Below the pieces are notes generated by a model. The model was given only the letters and a program-made list of their open reading frames with translations. It ran no database searches and had not been told where the DNA came from. 64,000 bases of DNA from Strongyloides papillosus (Eukaryota > Nematoda > Chromadorea > Rhabditida > Strongyloididae). The stretch covers positions 248,001-312,000 of the forward strand of contig SRSI01000037.1 of the NCBI GenBank assembly GCA_005656395.1, read 5' to 3'. Below are positions 48,930-61,717 of this stretch, piece by piece. The stretch's first letter is position 1. Each line of letters starts with the position of its first letter. Position numbers and translations under genes: made by a program.

Positions 48930-49194
48930 TTATCCCCACATTCCCATTCCGTAACCCATACCGGGATAACCATAATGTCCAAAATGTCTCCATGGTCTAT
49001 AACCATATCCTCCGTATCCCATGCCACCGTAGCCCATTCCGCCGTATCCCATGCCATATCCCATGCCTTAAATTTTAATCACTACAAATTAATATTATCG
49101 AAAATCTACCTGGACCATACATGCCATAAAATTGTGCGTTACATAGAGATACAAAAATAGTCAAAGAAAGAAGTATAACGAAAATATTTTTCAT
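48930..49194 (-). CDS. Small secreted Gly/Tyr/Met-rich peptide precursor, 73 aa
   Basis: Exon 1 is 49194-49110 and exon 2 is 49066-48930, joined at phase 1 (CCA G|GC). The signal peptide (IFVILLSLTIFVSLCNA) is followed by Gln-Phe-Tyr-Gly, then GMGY repeats (three or four), YGYRPW as in the neighbouring gene, and the end GMGMWG. The C-terminal Gly could be an amidation donor. The intron (43 bases) has the same phase and relative place as in the 47766 gene, indicating common descent. An antimicrobial role is inferred from likeness to NLP-29-type peptides. Confidence 0.75.
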
Positions 49195-49398
49195 ATTTGG
49201 TATAATTATATAAAATATTAATAAACTCTATCAAAACGGTTAACTTAAATACATTTTATTAAATTTCTACTCATGACATATAATCACATAAAATAATCTT
49301 GATCATTAGACTTCTTTTCGCCTAATTCTAATCAAATTTCTCAACAATTCAATACATCATATTCACGTTCGCAATATATACCAAATAGGTATAGTGTT

Positions 49399-50622
49399 TT
49401 AATTTATTAATTGATAGTAGTTTAGAGAAAATTTAAACCACAAGTTGTAAATGATTTCATTAAAATTTAGTACACTTTGTCTTACAAAATGACCATACTT
49501 CAATTTATGTAATATATCATTTCCTGGAACATCTAATTCAGTGAAAATTTCAGTTAACTGTAAAATTTGTTGTTTGAAACCTAAAAATAATATTCTTTTA
49601 ATATTTTTTTTACTAAATATTAAACAAAATTATAACCTTTTAATAAACTATTTTAAATATCACAAATTATAATGCCTTTTTCAATTTACTAGAATCAACA
49701 TGTTTACGTAAGCAAATGTTTAAAAATAACAGACAAGGAACTACAATTTTAGACTAATTAATGTATTACATACAAATGAAGTAAATCATTAGTAATGCTT
49801 ACAATTTTTTCGTTTAATTTATTCAGGAAAAAGTAATTAGCATAAAAAATGGTTGAAAACTTTTTATTTTAAATTATTTATTTAAAGATAAATTCTTAAT
49901 CAACAATCAATTTATGTCAATTAGGAATTTTTTTGGATATAATTTTACAAAAAGATATCTATGATCATTTTTTTGTGTACTATTTCAAAGATTAATAACG
50001 TCATTATAAGGAAAAAAATTATTTAGAAAAGATACAAAGATGTTTTAATTGTTATCAAACAGGTTTCTTGTAATTAACCTATGCATGAAGATACCTTGTG
50101 GTTACTTTAGACATTACAATAACAAGTCAAAAATAATTTATTATTTAATTTTATTATCCCAAATGTTGTCAATTTAAAATTTATCTTTGAAAAATATTTA
50201 TGTTTGTTCTTTTGAACTTAATTAATACGTTGTCATTTATTTTATTATGTCAAAAAGGAACAAAACTGATAAATAATGCAAATGACATCAAGTTAATGTT
50301 CATTAAAATTTTAGGCAAAAAAACATTGATTGGTATAACACGTTTTTCATTTTTAATAAGTACATTTTTTTAAAAAAATTAATATTTAGAATGTAATTAA
50401 TTATATATATAATTGTCCGATTGCTATTTGACAAATTATATCCTTGATATCAGTAACTTCAATTGAAATATAAAAAATTCTCGTTTGATAAAGAGAAATA
50501 TTAAGCAACCAAAAATTGATCAAAATTATTTGGTGTAAAAAATCAAAAAAAACACACAAATTACCTGGGTAAAAAAATAAATTTGATGTGTTAAAATAAA
50601 CAATTTCTGCATTAAAGTCCAT
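49399..50622 (-). CDS. Candidate small protein of unknown function, two exons, 79 aa
   Basis: Exon 1 is 50622-50565 (start MDFNAEIVYFNTSN) and exon 2 is 49580-49399, with matching phase 1 ends and good GTAATT and TTTTAG sites. The second exon codes 60 residues (QQILQLTEIFTELDVPG, ILHKLKYGHFVRQSV). The sum is exactly 80 codons with stop. The intron is 984 bases, which is long for this cluster, and the protein resembles nothing I know. It is divergent from the gene at 50754. If the splice is wrong, exon 2 could belong to another upstream exon. Confidence 0.35.
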
Positions 50623-50697
50623 AAAAAGTTTGAGTAAAAATGTACTAATTGTGTATACCAAGAATATTCAAATATTAAAAAAATGGTTGGGATTAGG

Positions 50698-50706
50698 TAT
50701 AAAAAG
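50698..50706 (+). promoter_or_regulatory. TATA box of the 50754 gene
   Basis: TATAAAAAG ends two bases before an in-frame ATG at 50709, so that ATG is too close to the TATA box to be the start. ATG 50754 is preferred. Confidence 0.6.
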
Positions 50707-50753
50707 ATATGGATTTGAATATGATTTTTAATTCTACAAAAAAATTATTTTTA

Positions 50754-51116
50754 ATGAGGAATATTTCATTAGATTTTTTCTTTACTCTACTCTTTCTATT
50801 TTCTATTTTATTCTCTGTTAACTTTACAAAAAAGCAATCATCTAAGCCAAAACCTAAACCAACTAAAGAACTTGAAAGAGAATTGGAACATTGTAAGGCT
50901 GACAATAGACATCTACATGAAAAAATTCAAGAAAAACGCGAAGAGAATGACGAACTTATTTCCAGAAACAACAAGTTAACACTTCTTTATCAAACTTGCC
51001 GAAAAAATAGAACTAGACTTGAAGATTATATCAAAAAGAATTGCACAAAACAAACTACAACAACTCAACGACCAACAACAACAAAAAGAAATGGTGGTAA
51101 ACCAGGAAAAGGATAA
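50754..51116 (+). CDS. Small secreted or membrane protein with coiled coil, 120 aa
   Basis: The start at 50754 (MRNISLDFFFTLLFLF) is chosen from the TATA box position. A hydrophobic signal or anchor runs from residue 6 to 25. A Lys/Pro stretch (SKPKPKPTK) follows, then a charged heptad-rich segment (about 33-90; ELERELEHCKADNRHLHEKI), then a Thr-rich tail (TTTTQRPTTTK) and end KPGKG. Single exon. The function is unknown; a secreted coiled-coil or type II membrane protein is possible. Confidence 0.6.
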   Translation: MRNISLDFFFTLLFLFSILFSVNFTKKQSSKPKPKPTKELERELEHCKADNRHLHEKIQEKREENDELISRNNKLTLLYQTCRKNRTRLEDYIKKNCTKQTTTTQRPTTTKRNGGKPGKG

Positions 51117-52234
51117 GATAAAGCCGAGTAGATAAATCAAGACAGATGAAAAAAATTAACTAAGAACAAAGTGAAAAAAGTTTTATTATCACAAATAAAC
51201 AAATGACTCAAAAAATTTTTTGAAATTTATTTATCAATAAACACAATTCATTATTAATTATAAAGTATTGTATTTATTTATTTATTTTTCTATAGGAAAT
51301 GTTGTCATAAAACAATCAAAAACTTTTACATTCTTAAGTACCTACATTACTCATCATAAAATTCTATAAAAATATAATAAGAACATTTAATTCTGTCTCT
51401 AAAACACAATACAAAAATTTCCTTAACTAACAACAAATCACTATTTAGATCAAATAAAAAATCATTCACACAAGCAAAAATTGAAAACTTTTATTAACTG
51501 TTAATACACAAAAAAAATCTATCTTTTTCGTGGGTTACTAATAAATTTTTAACCTATAAAGTCAACAATTACCATTTGTCATAATGAAAAATTATCTTTT
51601 AAAAAATTTAAAAAATATATTATTTTAAGTGATTATTTAACTATACAATAAAAAATCACCCGAAAAAAATGTAACATTAAACATTATGAAGTAATTTATT
51701 TACTTGTAGCTATCTAAATAGTTCATTGAAATATTTGTTAATTCTTCAAATTGAATAAAAAAAGAGATACAGAAATTTTGTAATTTGTTGGGTAAACAAA
51801 AAAAATTGAATATTGGTGTTTGTGATTTTCAAATAGATTTTGAATTGATTATTATTTTTTGAATCACTTGATGGAATATTAAATTTTTGTAGTTGTAGAA
51901 AAATATACTTTTTTATACATTTTAAAAGTTTAATTTATTTTGAATCACTGTTAATGATCAACTTCCTCTTACCACACCTCTTTCAAATTAAAAGAATCCT
52001 TTAAATCCATAAAAAGAAATTTTAAAAACCATGAAATCTTTACTAATTAAAAATAAACCAAAACAATAACAAACAAAACCACAAAGACAATCCAAAAACA
52101 AATAAAAGTGTATTCACTTTTTCTCCTTGTTTGTCCTCTAACGAAAATTCGTGGAAGGACGAGCGATTATCATCAAAAGCAAAGAAGTTATTTTCTACTG
52201 CAGCAGTAACTAATATTTTTCTTAAAAACCAAGG
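51117..52234. other. Intergenic, 5' flank of RPT2
   Basis: This AT-rich stretch of about 1.1 kb lies between the small gene and RPT2. I see no supported element in it. Confidence 0.55.
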
Positions 52235-53602
52235 ATGGGTCAGAATCAATTTGGTGGACAAAAAAACCGTGGTGGTGATGGACAAGATGGTGATAAAGTA
52301 TGTTTGATTATTATATTTATTTTATATAGATCATTGTAGGAAAAAAAAAGAAAATACGAAGCACCAATTCCAACGAGATTTGGAAAAAAAAAGAAGGGAA
52401 AAGGACCATCAGCAGCTAACAAATTACCAGTTGTAACACCTCATGCAAGATGCAGGCTTCGTAAATTAAAACTCGAACGCGTCAAAGATTACCTTCTAAT
52501 GGAGGTGGAATTCATTAAAAACCAAGAGATACTCAAACCACAGGAGGAACGTATTGAGGAAGAGAGAATGAAAGTTGATGATCTTCGTGGTAATCCAATG
52601 GCTATCGGTTCATTGGAAGAGATCATCGATGATACTCATGCTATTGTTGCTACAAATGTTGGTAGTGAACATTATGTTACAATTATGTCTTTTGTTGACA
52701 AAGAACAACTGGAACCAGGGTGTTCTGTTCTCCTAAATCACAAGACACACTCAGTTGTCGGTGTCTTAAGTGATGATGTTGATCCTATGGTCTCTGTTAT
52801 GAAGTTAGAAAAAGCACCTCAGGAGACGTATGCTGATATTGGAGGTTTAGATCAACAGATTCAAGAAATTAAGGAGGCTGTCGAGTTGCCATTGACACAT
52901 CCTGAATATTACGATGAAATGGGTATTAGGCCTCCAAAGGGTGTCATTTTATATGGATGCCCTGGTACAGGAAAAACCCTGTTAGCAAAAGCTGTAGCCA
53001 ATCAAACATCAGCAACATTCTTAAGAATCGTTGGTTCTGAGTTAATCCAAAAATACCTCGGTGATGGTCCAAAGATGGTCAGAGAACTTTTCAGAGTTGC
53101 TGAGGAAAATGCACCATCAATTGTCTTTATTGATGAAATTGATGCTGTTGGAACGAAACGTTATGATTCAAATTCTGGTGGTGAACGGGAAATCCAAAGA
53201 ACTATGCTTGAGTTACTAAATCAACTTGATGGTTTTGATTCACGTGGTGATGTTAAAGTCATCATGGCAACTAACCGTATTGAATCTCTAGATCCTGCTC
53301 TTATCCGTCCGGGTCGTATCGATCGTAAAATTGAATTCCCACTACCTGATGAAAGGACAAAAAGGCGTATCTTCGAAATTCATACTTCAAAAATGCAACT
53401 TTCTAAGGATGTTGATTTAGATGAATTTATTCAAGCTAAAGATGAGCTTTCTGGTGCTGATATCAAGGCTATGTGTACAGAATCTGGGTTACTGGCTCTT
53501 CGTGAAAGAAGAATGTGTGTAACTATGGAGGATTTCCGTAAATCTAAAGAAAATGTCTTATACCGTAAAAAAGATGGTGCTCCGGAGACACTTTACATGT
53601 AG
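52235..53602 (+). CDS. rpt-2: 26S proteasome regulatory ATPase RPT2/PSMC1, 441 aa
   Basis: Exon 1 is 52235-52297 (21 codons) and exon 2 is 52340-53602. It matches PSMC1 along its whole length: N-terminal MGQNQFGG (a glycine-2 myristoylation site in RPT2), Lys-rich [20 protein letters not shown], the coiled-coil [12 protein letters not shown], Walker A GCPGTGKT (residues 227-234), Walker [12 protein letters not shown] and [11 protein letters not shown] arginine finger. The Walker A second residue is Cys where human has Pro and yeast RPT2 has Ala, so this site varies in the family. The C-terminal LYM replaces the usual LYL HbYX motif. RPT2 opens the gate of the 20S core. It is convergent with the receptor kinase gene. 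Confidence 0.97.
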
Positions 53603-53771
53603 AAAAAAAACTTTTTTACAAAAAATATCTTTTTATTTATTATGTTACATTTTATTGTCAAATGTTTACTAAATAATATTTTTTACACTTTTTAAAAACT
53701 AAATTATAATTTACATGTATGTATATATAATATTTATATTCAAGTCTGGGCAATGTTTCTGGCTTTCATTT

Positions 53772-56589
53772 CTACTTAGTTTCTTCTTGAGATTCTTCGG
53801 ATTCATCTTTTGATGAAAAACAATAGTAATCACAACTACTATTTAATTGTAAATATGAGTATTCATCGGTCATCTCTTCGAGTTGTGATGCTAACCTCTG
53901 CCTTATTGTTGAGAATGATGGACGATTATTCGGAGATGAAGACCAACATGATAGCATGACATTATAAAATTCATCTGAACAATTATCAGGTCTCTCCATT
54001 CTTCCACCTGATTCTAAAAATTTGAGCATATTCTCATGAAGTATACCAGGATATGGTGTTCCTCCTAATGTAATAATTTCAAACAGCAATACACCGAAAC
54101 TCCATACATCACTTTTCGATGTAAACTCATAATGTTTAATTGATTCTATAGCCATCCATTTTATTGGAAGTTTACCACCACTACTTCTATAATTAGCATC
54201 ATTTGTGTAAACATATCGACATAAACCAAAATCACCAATCTTAGCATATTTACCCTCATGAACTAATACATTCCTTGCTGCTACATCTCTATGAACAAAA
54301 CCTTTAGTTGACAAATATTCTAATCCATATGATATTTGAACAGCAAACATTAAAAGTTGTTTCATTGTACAGATAAGGTCAACATTGAATTTTCCTTCAA
54401 ACTCCGAACTAGAATAATCAATACCCTCATTACTTAATTTTAACATATATTTACAACGTCTTCTTAAGAATTGTAATAAATCACCATCAGAACAATACTC
54501 AACAATGAGACAGAATGGTTCAGATTCTGTGACACAAGCCAACATATTAACTAATCTTTCATGATATCCCAAACTTTTCATCAAACTAATTTCTCTCAAA
54601 AATTCACTTTTACACATTTCATCAGAATACTCTGGTAACATTTTAACTGCAACATCGCAATTTTCTGTCCTCATTATATTTAATGCTAATGCTGAATGAG
54701 CATCTTTAACACCATGTGCCTTACCAATTAATTTCCCAAGGAAAACAGCACCAAATGCTCCTGAACCCAATTTTTTATCATCATAAATAATAAGATTTCT
54801 CCTCTCAAGTTCCCACACATCTAACTTCTTAGGGAAATCTTTATATCTAATCTCACTTTCCTTCTTCATCATATCCATCTTCAACTTGTTCATTCTTATC
54901 TTATTTCTTTGTTTACGATTAATATTAGCGAAAATAGTTATGAGACAAAGAAAAAATAAACCAACAACACCAACTGTAACACCAACAATAAGACCGGTAT
55001 AATTTGTTTTATAATCTTTGGATAGAATCTTCAATTCGTCAGCTTTTGGTCTCTCACCAAGTGGTAATTTCAATATGTTTGGTAGTGTTGTATTGTCTTG
55101 ATCAACCACAGCACAAACCACAACACCGTAGGTTGTATCCCATTTTAGTCCTTTGATTGTAGCATAGTTGCATGGAGTTTTATCTAGACATTTTTGTGAT
55201 ACTTTATCAAATTTTAGACAACTGTTTGATGTACCAAGAACAGATGTCATATTAACACCAGATATTGCTGTTAACTCTTTTGATGGGTAATTTACAGCAT
55301 TACCATAAATTAAATAATAATATAAAGGTTCATAATTACCAATAGGCCATAAGTCAAATGTTGCATTAATTGTAATATTATAGTTTGGTTCGATTTTGAA
55401 ATTTTTATCTAAAATAGTCCAGTTAAAGCTCTTTGTCTGCCCACATATTGGTCCCCTTGATATTTTTGTTGTTAAACAATCATTGTCTCTCACTGTAATA
55501 CAGTCTGAAAAAAAAATTTATGTAAATATTATTTATTAATTAATGACATCATCTACTTTCGTTCTTTATAAAAAAACAATAGACAAATAAAAGATGTTTT
55601 CTTTTCATATTAAAAATAGTAAACTTACTTATATCAATGCTAGTATACATTTGATCATCATTCTTAGATGGTACATAACTTTTACACTTCTGTGACATTA
55701 CACTATCAACAAACAAAATATAACTACAATCTCTGTACATTAAATCTCCAGCAACAGTGGCTGTTAAAAGTTTGTTTTTTGAATCTATTTTGAAGTTTGT
55801 TTGTGGTATGGCTACTGAGTAGTCTGGGACAACACAATTTAATTGATGGAAATCTGTATTAAATAAAAAATCTTGATCACCAAGTGGCCAGGTTGTGTTT
55901 ATTGTGTATGATAGGCTAATATCGACAGAAGTGTTTGATTTATAGTCAGAATTAATATAGAATTTTTTTATCATTTTTAATGATTTATTGCTAAATGTCA
56001 TCTCATTTATTGATGGTACCGGACTTGGTATCTCAATAGTACTTGGTGGTGATATATTTTCACTTGACGGTACAAAAAATGTTGCAAAAATATTATTACA
56101 AAATAAATCTACTGGAATTTGAAATTTTTTGAAACCTTCCTCTGTATCACAATATAGTTTTGAGTTGGTGGTATCACTTGTTGATCCAACTTTAGCACAC
56201 AATACAGAATGTCCATTAGATGTTTGGACGTCAAAATTAATTGTATAATCATTGTTTATTGAAAATTTCAAATTTGATATTTCACTTCCTATATTATCAC
56301 TCTCCAAACCAAGATCCGAACATGTATTCCAACAATTATCGTTATCCTAAAATAAAAGTATAATTAATTTTAATTATATTAAATTAAAACATACACATAA
56401 TGAGTCATTTAAGTATTTTTTACAGAGATCATAACATTTATTCATTCCATTTTTTGAATGATTATCATAACAATTACCTATGCATCTCGCATAACACACT
56501 TCAGACCTCGTTAAACTTAAACAATATATTATATCTATACATATAATAAGTAATAAAATATAAAATGTACAATTCCTGAAAATTGTCAT
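53772..56589 (-). CDS. Receptor tyrosine kinase, 881 aa
   Basis: Exons are 56589-56395, 56346-55629 and 55504-53772, all in phase (882 codons with stop). A signal peptide (LLLIICIDIIYC) is followed by a Cys-rich segment (CYARCIGNCYDN, CWNTCSDLG) and a large beta-rich ectodomain with many N-glycosylation sites. The transmembrane segment is GLIVGVTVGVVGLFFLCLI (about 475-495). The kinase has the glycine loop LGSGAFGAVFLG (about 550), catalytic Lys in VAVKML, HRDVAARN and DFGLCRY, and LPIKWMAIES, typical of PDGFR/FGFR-like tyrosine kinases. The kinase is intact. I could not assign it to a named receptor; ligand is unknown. Nematodes have several such lineage-specific receptors. Confidence 0.9.
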
Positions 56590-57694
56590 TCTTACAATGA
56601 TAGCTGATTCATCAACTGCGCAACAGGTCTATATACGTAAAGTAGTTAATAGGAGTAAAAATTGATCAAACACAACCAATCTACATAAAGAATATAAATA
56701 TATTCAATATTGCGGATGTTTACAAAGCAGCTTACTAAACTTTAGTTATACTTTCTTTAATTTCCTATTCTAAAAAAATAATATATAAAAAAATTTTTAT
56801 TTGTTTCTTTTTTTTATAATAGTAAAGAATCCATCCGTAAAATAACATATAAAAAAGAGAATAATAAAACTTGATATACTTAAAATTTATAAACAATCAC
56901 ATGGAAAATATTAATTCACACATTTTTATAAACAATTGAAATTTTTTTATTCATATTTTTATATATATATTACTTTTCGTACAATCGTAAATAATATAAA
57001 AGTAAAATAATATTTAAAATAAAGGTTTATTTTTTAGAAGTAATGTTGTAAATTATTTTTTCTCCCCACCACATTATCATATTTAAATAACTTTTTTAAA
57101 TAATAAAATACATAAAAATAACAAAATATAAAATATTTATTCTTTGGCAAATGGTAATGATAAACATTGATTAATTGGAGAGTAATTTATTGATCTAATA
57201 TTTTCACTAGAGAATTTAGGGGATAATGCGCAAAGATAATATTTTGTCATTATATACCAAAACATATTTTCTTCAAAAATTTCCTTCATCTTTATAAGAT
57301 GACTTATCTAAACTTCTATAACAGGTTTTAGTTACATTAAGAATCTTGTATTTGTAAAGTACTTTTAATAGAATTAAATTTTCAATTAATCTTTATTTAG
57401 AATAGAAAACATAGAAAAAATTATGATGCAATTATGATTAAAGAAAAAATTCTTTTTGAAAGGATTTTGTTGAAATTTATTCATCTTTTTTATTTAAAAA
57501 ATAAAAACTGTAATCAATGAAAAATTAAACTTGATTGGTAAGTTAAAATGCGATAAAATAAAATAATATCACATAACCATTGAGAGATCAATAGCAATTA
57601 AAGTAGTAATATTCCTCATTATTATAAAAATAATCCAAAAATATTTCATATTAAAAATTGAAACAGATATTGAAAGTTCATTATACTAATTTTT
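56590..57694. other. AT-rich intergenic region
   Basis: About 1.1 kb between the receptor kinase start and the 3' end of the TIL-domain gene. I see nothing I can support. Confidence 0.55.
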
Positions 57695-60686
57695 TTACAA
57701 TGTAGTTTGATCTGAAAGCCCAATAACTCCACATACTACTGGTATATTTTTATTAATCTCCTCTAAATCAAATGTCATATCAGATGATGGTATGACATCC
57801 CCATTACGTGCTTTTGGTGAACCTTCTACTGTTATGTTATGCAATGCTATTGCCCTTCCAACTAATGATAAAACATCTATATTGGTATTCCATTTAATAA
57901 CCTTCTCAACTATACCTTCATCTGTTGGTAGAGTTCCTAAAATTAATGGTTGATCTTTTATTGATAATATTTCACCAACTCTTGTACAACTTGATGATAT
58001 ATCGCCATATTTATGGACAGCGAGAATTAATTTATAATTAAGTGGTGATATTTTTGATGTCATGAATGTTACCATGTGAAGATTGTCTTTTGTTTCTGAT
58101 GACATTAAAACTTTTACGATACCCAAATCAGCAAATGCTGACGGTGTTGTAATGAATGGTGTTGATTTGGTTGTTGTTAAAATAGTTGTAGTTGTAGGAG
58201 AGATTGTTGTTGTCGTTACATTTGTATCTTTATCTTCATTAGCCAAAAATGAATTCAGCGAATTACATGCTGTTACTGCTACACAAGGAGCTGAGTGATA
58301 ATTTTGTGCTCTTACATAACCAGGTTTACACTGACATGATGGTATACATATACTTGAACAAACCGGTTTAGATGGTTGACCACAATATTCTGGACATTGT
58401 GAACCACAAGCGTTATACTCAGCAAACGGGTCTGAACAGGTATTTTCAGTCAACCTTATATGGGCCCTGATACTTGGACAACTATCCATTGTTACACAAC
58501 GTGATATCTGCCAATTCAAAGCATCCTCAAATATGTACCCATTCTTACAGAAACACCCTGATACACATGGAGCACATTGTTTTGGTGATAAATTATTACA
58601 ACCCAATGGACATGATGATGCACAGGTACGGTACTCCTTCAACGGATCAGAACAACGTGAATTCAAGTTTTTTTCTCTCAATAATGAATCGTCATCTGTT
58701 GGTGAGAATGGTTGTTGTGGTGATAAAAATGATGGACATAAATCTCTTGCAATACATTGTGATTGTGGATCTGTGTGATCTAATAAAACATATGGTGGAC
58801 GGCATGTACAACCAGGTACACAATGTTTGGCATCACATGCTTCACCACCGGGATTACGACATGATGCCGAACATAGTAGTGATCCACCACAACTTGTCCA
58901 CATTCTTTTTGGGTCCTTTGAACACAGTAAAAGTGATAATGATGAATGTGGTAAGTTATTTACTGTTGAAAATTGGAAATTATCTTGAGAATTTTTTATC
59001 ATTGATGATGGGAGGACTCTAATACCTTGGCCATTTCTTATTATTGGTAAATTTTGACACTCTCCAGGTAGGATACATTCAGAATTTGGGTCATTACTAT
59101 CTTTCAATATGTACGGTGCTCTACAGAAACATCCTGGTACACATTGATTTGGACAGTTTGGATTTAGATTATTACATCCAACAGGACAATTTGTTCCACA
59201 ACTTTGGAAATTTTTTAATGGATCAGAACATTGTCCATTGATACTTTTTGATTGCATCAGGATAGATGGATTTTCTATTAATGGATTGGTGTTCCCTATA
59301 AGGGGTGATAAACCAATCATTGATTTTTGTCGGTCATTCAACAATGGACATTCTGATGGTAAGATACACTTGGAGTTTTGTAAATCTAATTCATTCTCAA
59401 ATACATAAGGAATCTTACAGTAGCATCCCGGGATACAACGTGTTGACTGGCATTTTGGTTGTAATCTATTAGCACAAGATATCGGACAACTTGAACCACA
59501 AATATGAAACTCTTTACGTGGATCTGAACATCTCTGTGTAGAGAATGGTGATAATTGATATGGTTCAGGTAGCTGTCCAATAATAGATGGTTCAGAGTTT
59601 AATGCAATACTTAGACACTGTTCAATAGGCACACATGGTGAAGTAGGATTATCATTTAATCTTAAAAACCCTGGTAAACAATGACAACCAGGTATACAGT
59701 CATTTCCGGATGGACATTCTCGAAATTCTTGATTAACACAACTAGCCTGGCACGGTGATTGACATGGAGTATAATGTTCATTGATACCACACTCAGCAAC
59801 AAAAGCCCTATACGATGGAATTCTTTGTGGTGCTCTCCTAACATTATCCTTATTATTTTGTTTTTCTTTAACATTTTGTGGTATAATTGGTGCAATTACC
59901 TCAATATTTTGACATTTTAGTGCAGAATATCTTGATCTCCCATCAAAAGTTTCAGTCTGTTTACCAAATGGAGTTACACACCAACAATCTTTTGTTGCTG
60001 TTTTACATTGTTTTGATTTATATTTTAAACCATCATCAGAACATTGAGGAATATATACTCCATATATATCACTTGTTGCATGTTCTTTTAATACTTCACG
60101 ACGTCTCTGTTTACATGCTATAAAGATAATCATTATTAATTGTTGTTGTAAAAATATCTTTTTACATTAAATCTTTTAATTAACATCTATTATGTTATAA
60201 CTTACATGAACAACATTTTCCTTCTGCACAAATTTCATCACCAGAATGACAATCAGTGTCATCTTTACATAGTTTACCTTTCCAATCTGAATTATCGGGG
60301 CATTTCATGGAATTGTTGGTATTGATACTAACTATTGGATTTTCAGTTATTGGTATAATTTGATTTTTGCCTGAATTTTTGTGATTCTTTTTATTTTCAT
60401 CATCGATAGATAACGAATCAAGTACTGATGGAGTAATAGGTGAAGATTTTGTAGTCTCTTCAATTTTACCAGAAGATACTGGTTTAATAGGTGATGGACA
60501 ACAGAAATTAGATTGACATTCCTCATTTGGCATACAATCACTATCTTTCAAGCATTTATAATACGAATATCTATTAAGGTTCTTACACTTTACACATGTA
60601 GATTGTAATTCACAAATTCTCATAGACTTTATTAATTTAATAATTAATAAAAAATATAGAACATGAACGAATTTCATATTATTCAT
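57695..60686 (-). CDS. Secreted multi-domain inhibitor: WAP-like, thyroglobulin-1, six TIL, SOD-like end, 967 aa
   Basis: Exon 1 is 60686-60206 and exon 2 is 60117-57695 (968 codons with stop); the phase-1 join gives KCCSSCKQRRREV. A signal peptide is followed by two WAP-like four-disulfide pieces (CMPNEECQSNFCC; CHSGDEICAEGKCC), one thyroglobulin type 1 repeat (CWCVTPFGKQ) and six TIL repeats of the form C..CPxxC....C.PGC.C..P. A Thr-rich linker (TTTTISPTTTT) precedes a C-terminal region like Cu/Zn superoxide dismutase: VHKYGDISSSCTRVG, LSLVGRAIALHN, VVCGVIGL. Several copper or zinc histidines of SOD are missing, so a structural rather than catalytic role is likely. WAP and TIL domains usually inhibit serine proteases. 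It is probably extracellular; the target is unknown. Confidence 0.88.
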
Positions 60687-61390
60687 GAGTAACAATAAAA
60701 AATACAGAAAAAGAATACAAAATTAATGTTAGAAGTAATACTTTTTTACTTATTTAAAAAAAGTTCAAGGGTAAGAATATTTAGAGGCGGAGGTGAGGTA
60801 AATTATATGGTTTCAAAAAACGAGTTTGATAAGGTAATAATAGAGGTTAAAAAGTGATTTCTTTATGACTTCAAACTTTTATAACTCACTGGCATCAATA
60901 AGTACCGACCAAAAGACCTTGAGCTTATATTGTTATTATTCTTCTATAAATATAAAGGGCATGAATAGTATTATGGCCTCTGATATATTGAAAAAAATTA
61001 TTATGTAGATGTCTTCGGTAATGTTAAGCGTATGATTATTATTAGTTAAATAAATTCTTTACTAAAATTTTTTCAAATTATTTTGCATGATAATAGATGT
61101 GATGATAAAAAGTTAATGTGTATTAGGGTGTAGAAAAAATTGTTGTAAGGAATGTTTTAATGAAAATTAGTGTTGCAGATAAAGGACAAATTTCTTAACA
61201 ATGTTTTTATTTCCATAACTTACTTGTATCTGTGTTTAATATATACAAGTGAATCAAAAAATTATATTAATTATACATTTTAAAATTAAAAAATTATTGG
61301 ATTTATGGAAATTCTTTAGCAGAAGCAGTATTACGATGTTTAATGAATATCCAAGTAACAAAATATCTCCAGATAATCCTTCAATAAACG
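60687..61390. other. Intergenic region 5' of the TIL gene
   Basis: This stretch of about 700 bases is AT-rich and shows no supported feature. Confidence 0.5.
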
Positions 61391-61537
61391 CTAACGTTTA
61401 CATAAAAATGTTTCTGGATTAATGAGACCAATAATTACCCGTTGTTCAGCAGATGGTTTCAGCTGAGGCGGAAGTATCTGTTCCTTAAAGCATCTGCAAC
61501 CATCAGCCGGAGATATTCCATCTACTGGGTAAATCAT
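61391..61537 (-). pseudogene. Short coding-like fragment, 48 aa
   Basis: The minus-strand frame MIYPVDGISPADGCRCFKEQ then ILPPQLKPSAEQRVIIG ends at TAG 61391. It is preceded by a splice-acceptor-like TTTTTTCAAG and is clearly less AT-rich than its flanks. It may be a relic exon of a gene or retroelement. No similar complete protein is seen nearby. Confidence 0.3.
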
Positions 61538-61717
61538 CTTGAAAAAAGAATTAGTAAAACACTTATTATATTCAATAATGAAATTAGATATTTTTTCTAT
61601 TTAATGTGAATTTAATGTTAAAGATACAAAAAAGTTTAATTAATATTATTCATAATATTATTTATATTAATAAAAAGTTTTATATAAATTAAAAAATCAT
61701 TGTTAAAAATATAACAA

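Noticed and set aside
58474..59022. Plus-strand frame of 182 codons
   Set aside because: Antisense of the TIL-domain exon, whose strand has clear family domains; the frame is His/Met-rich with no signal or domain.
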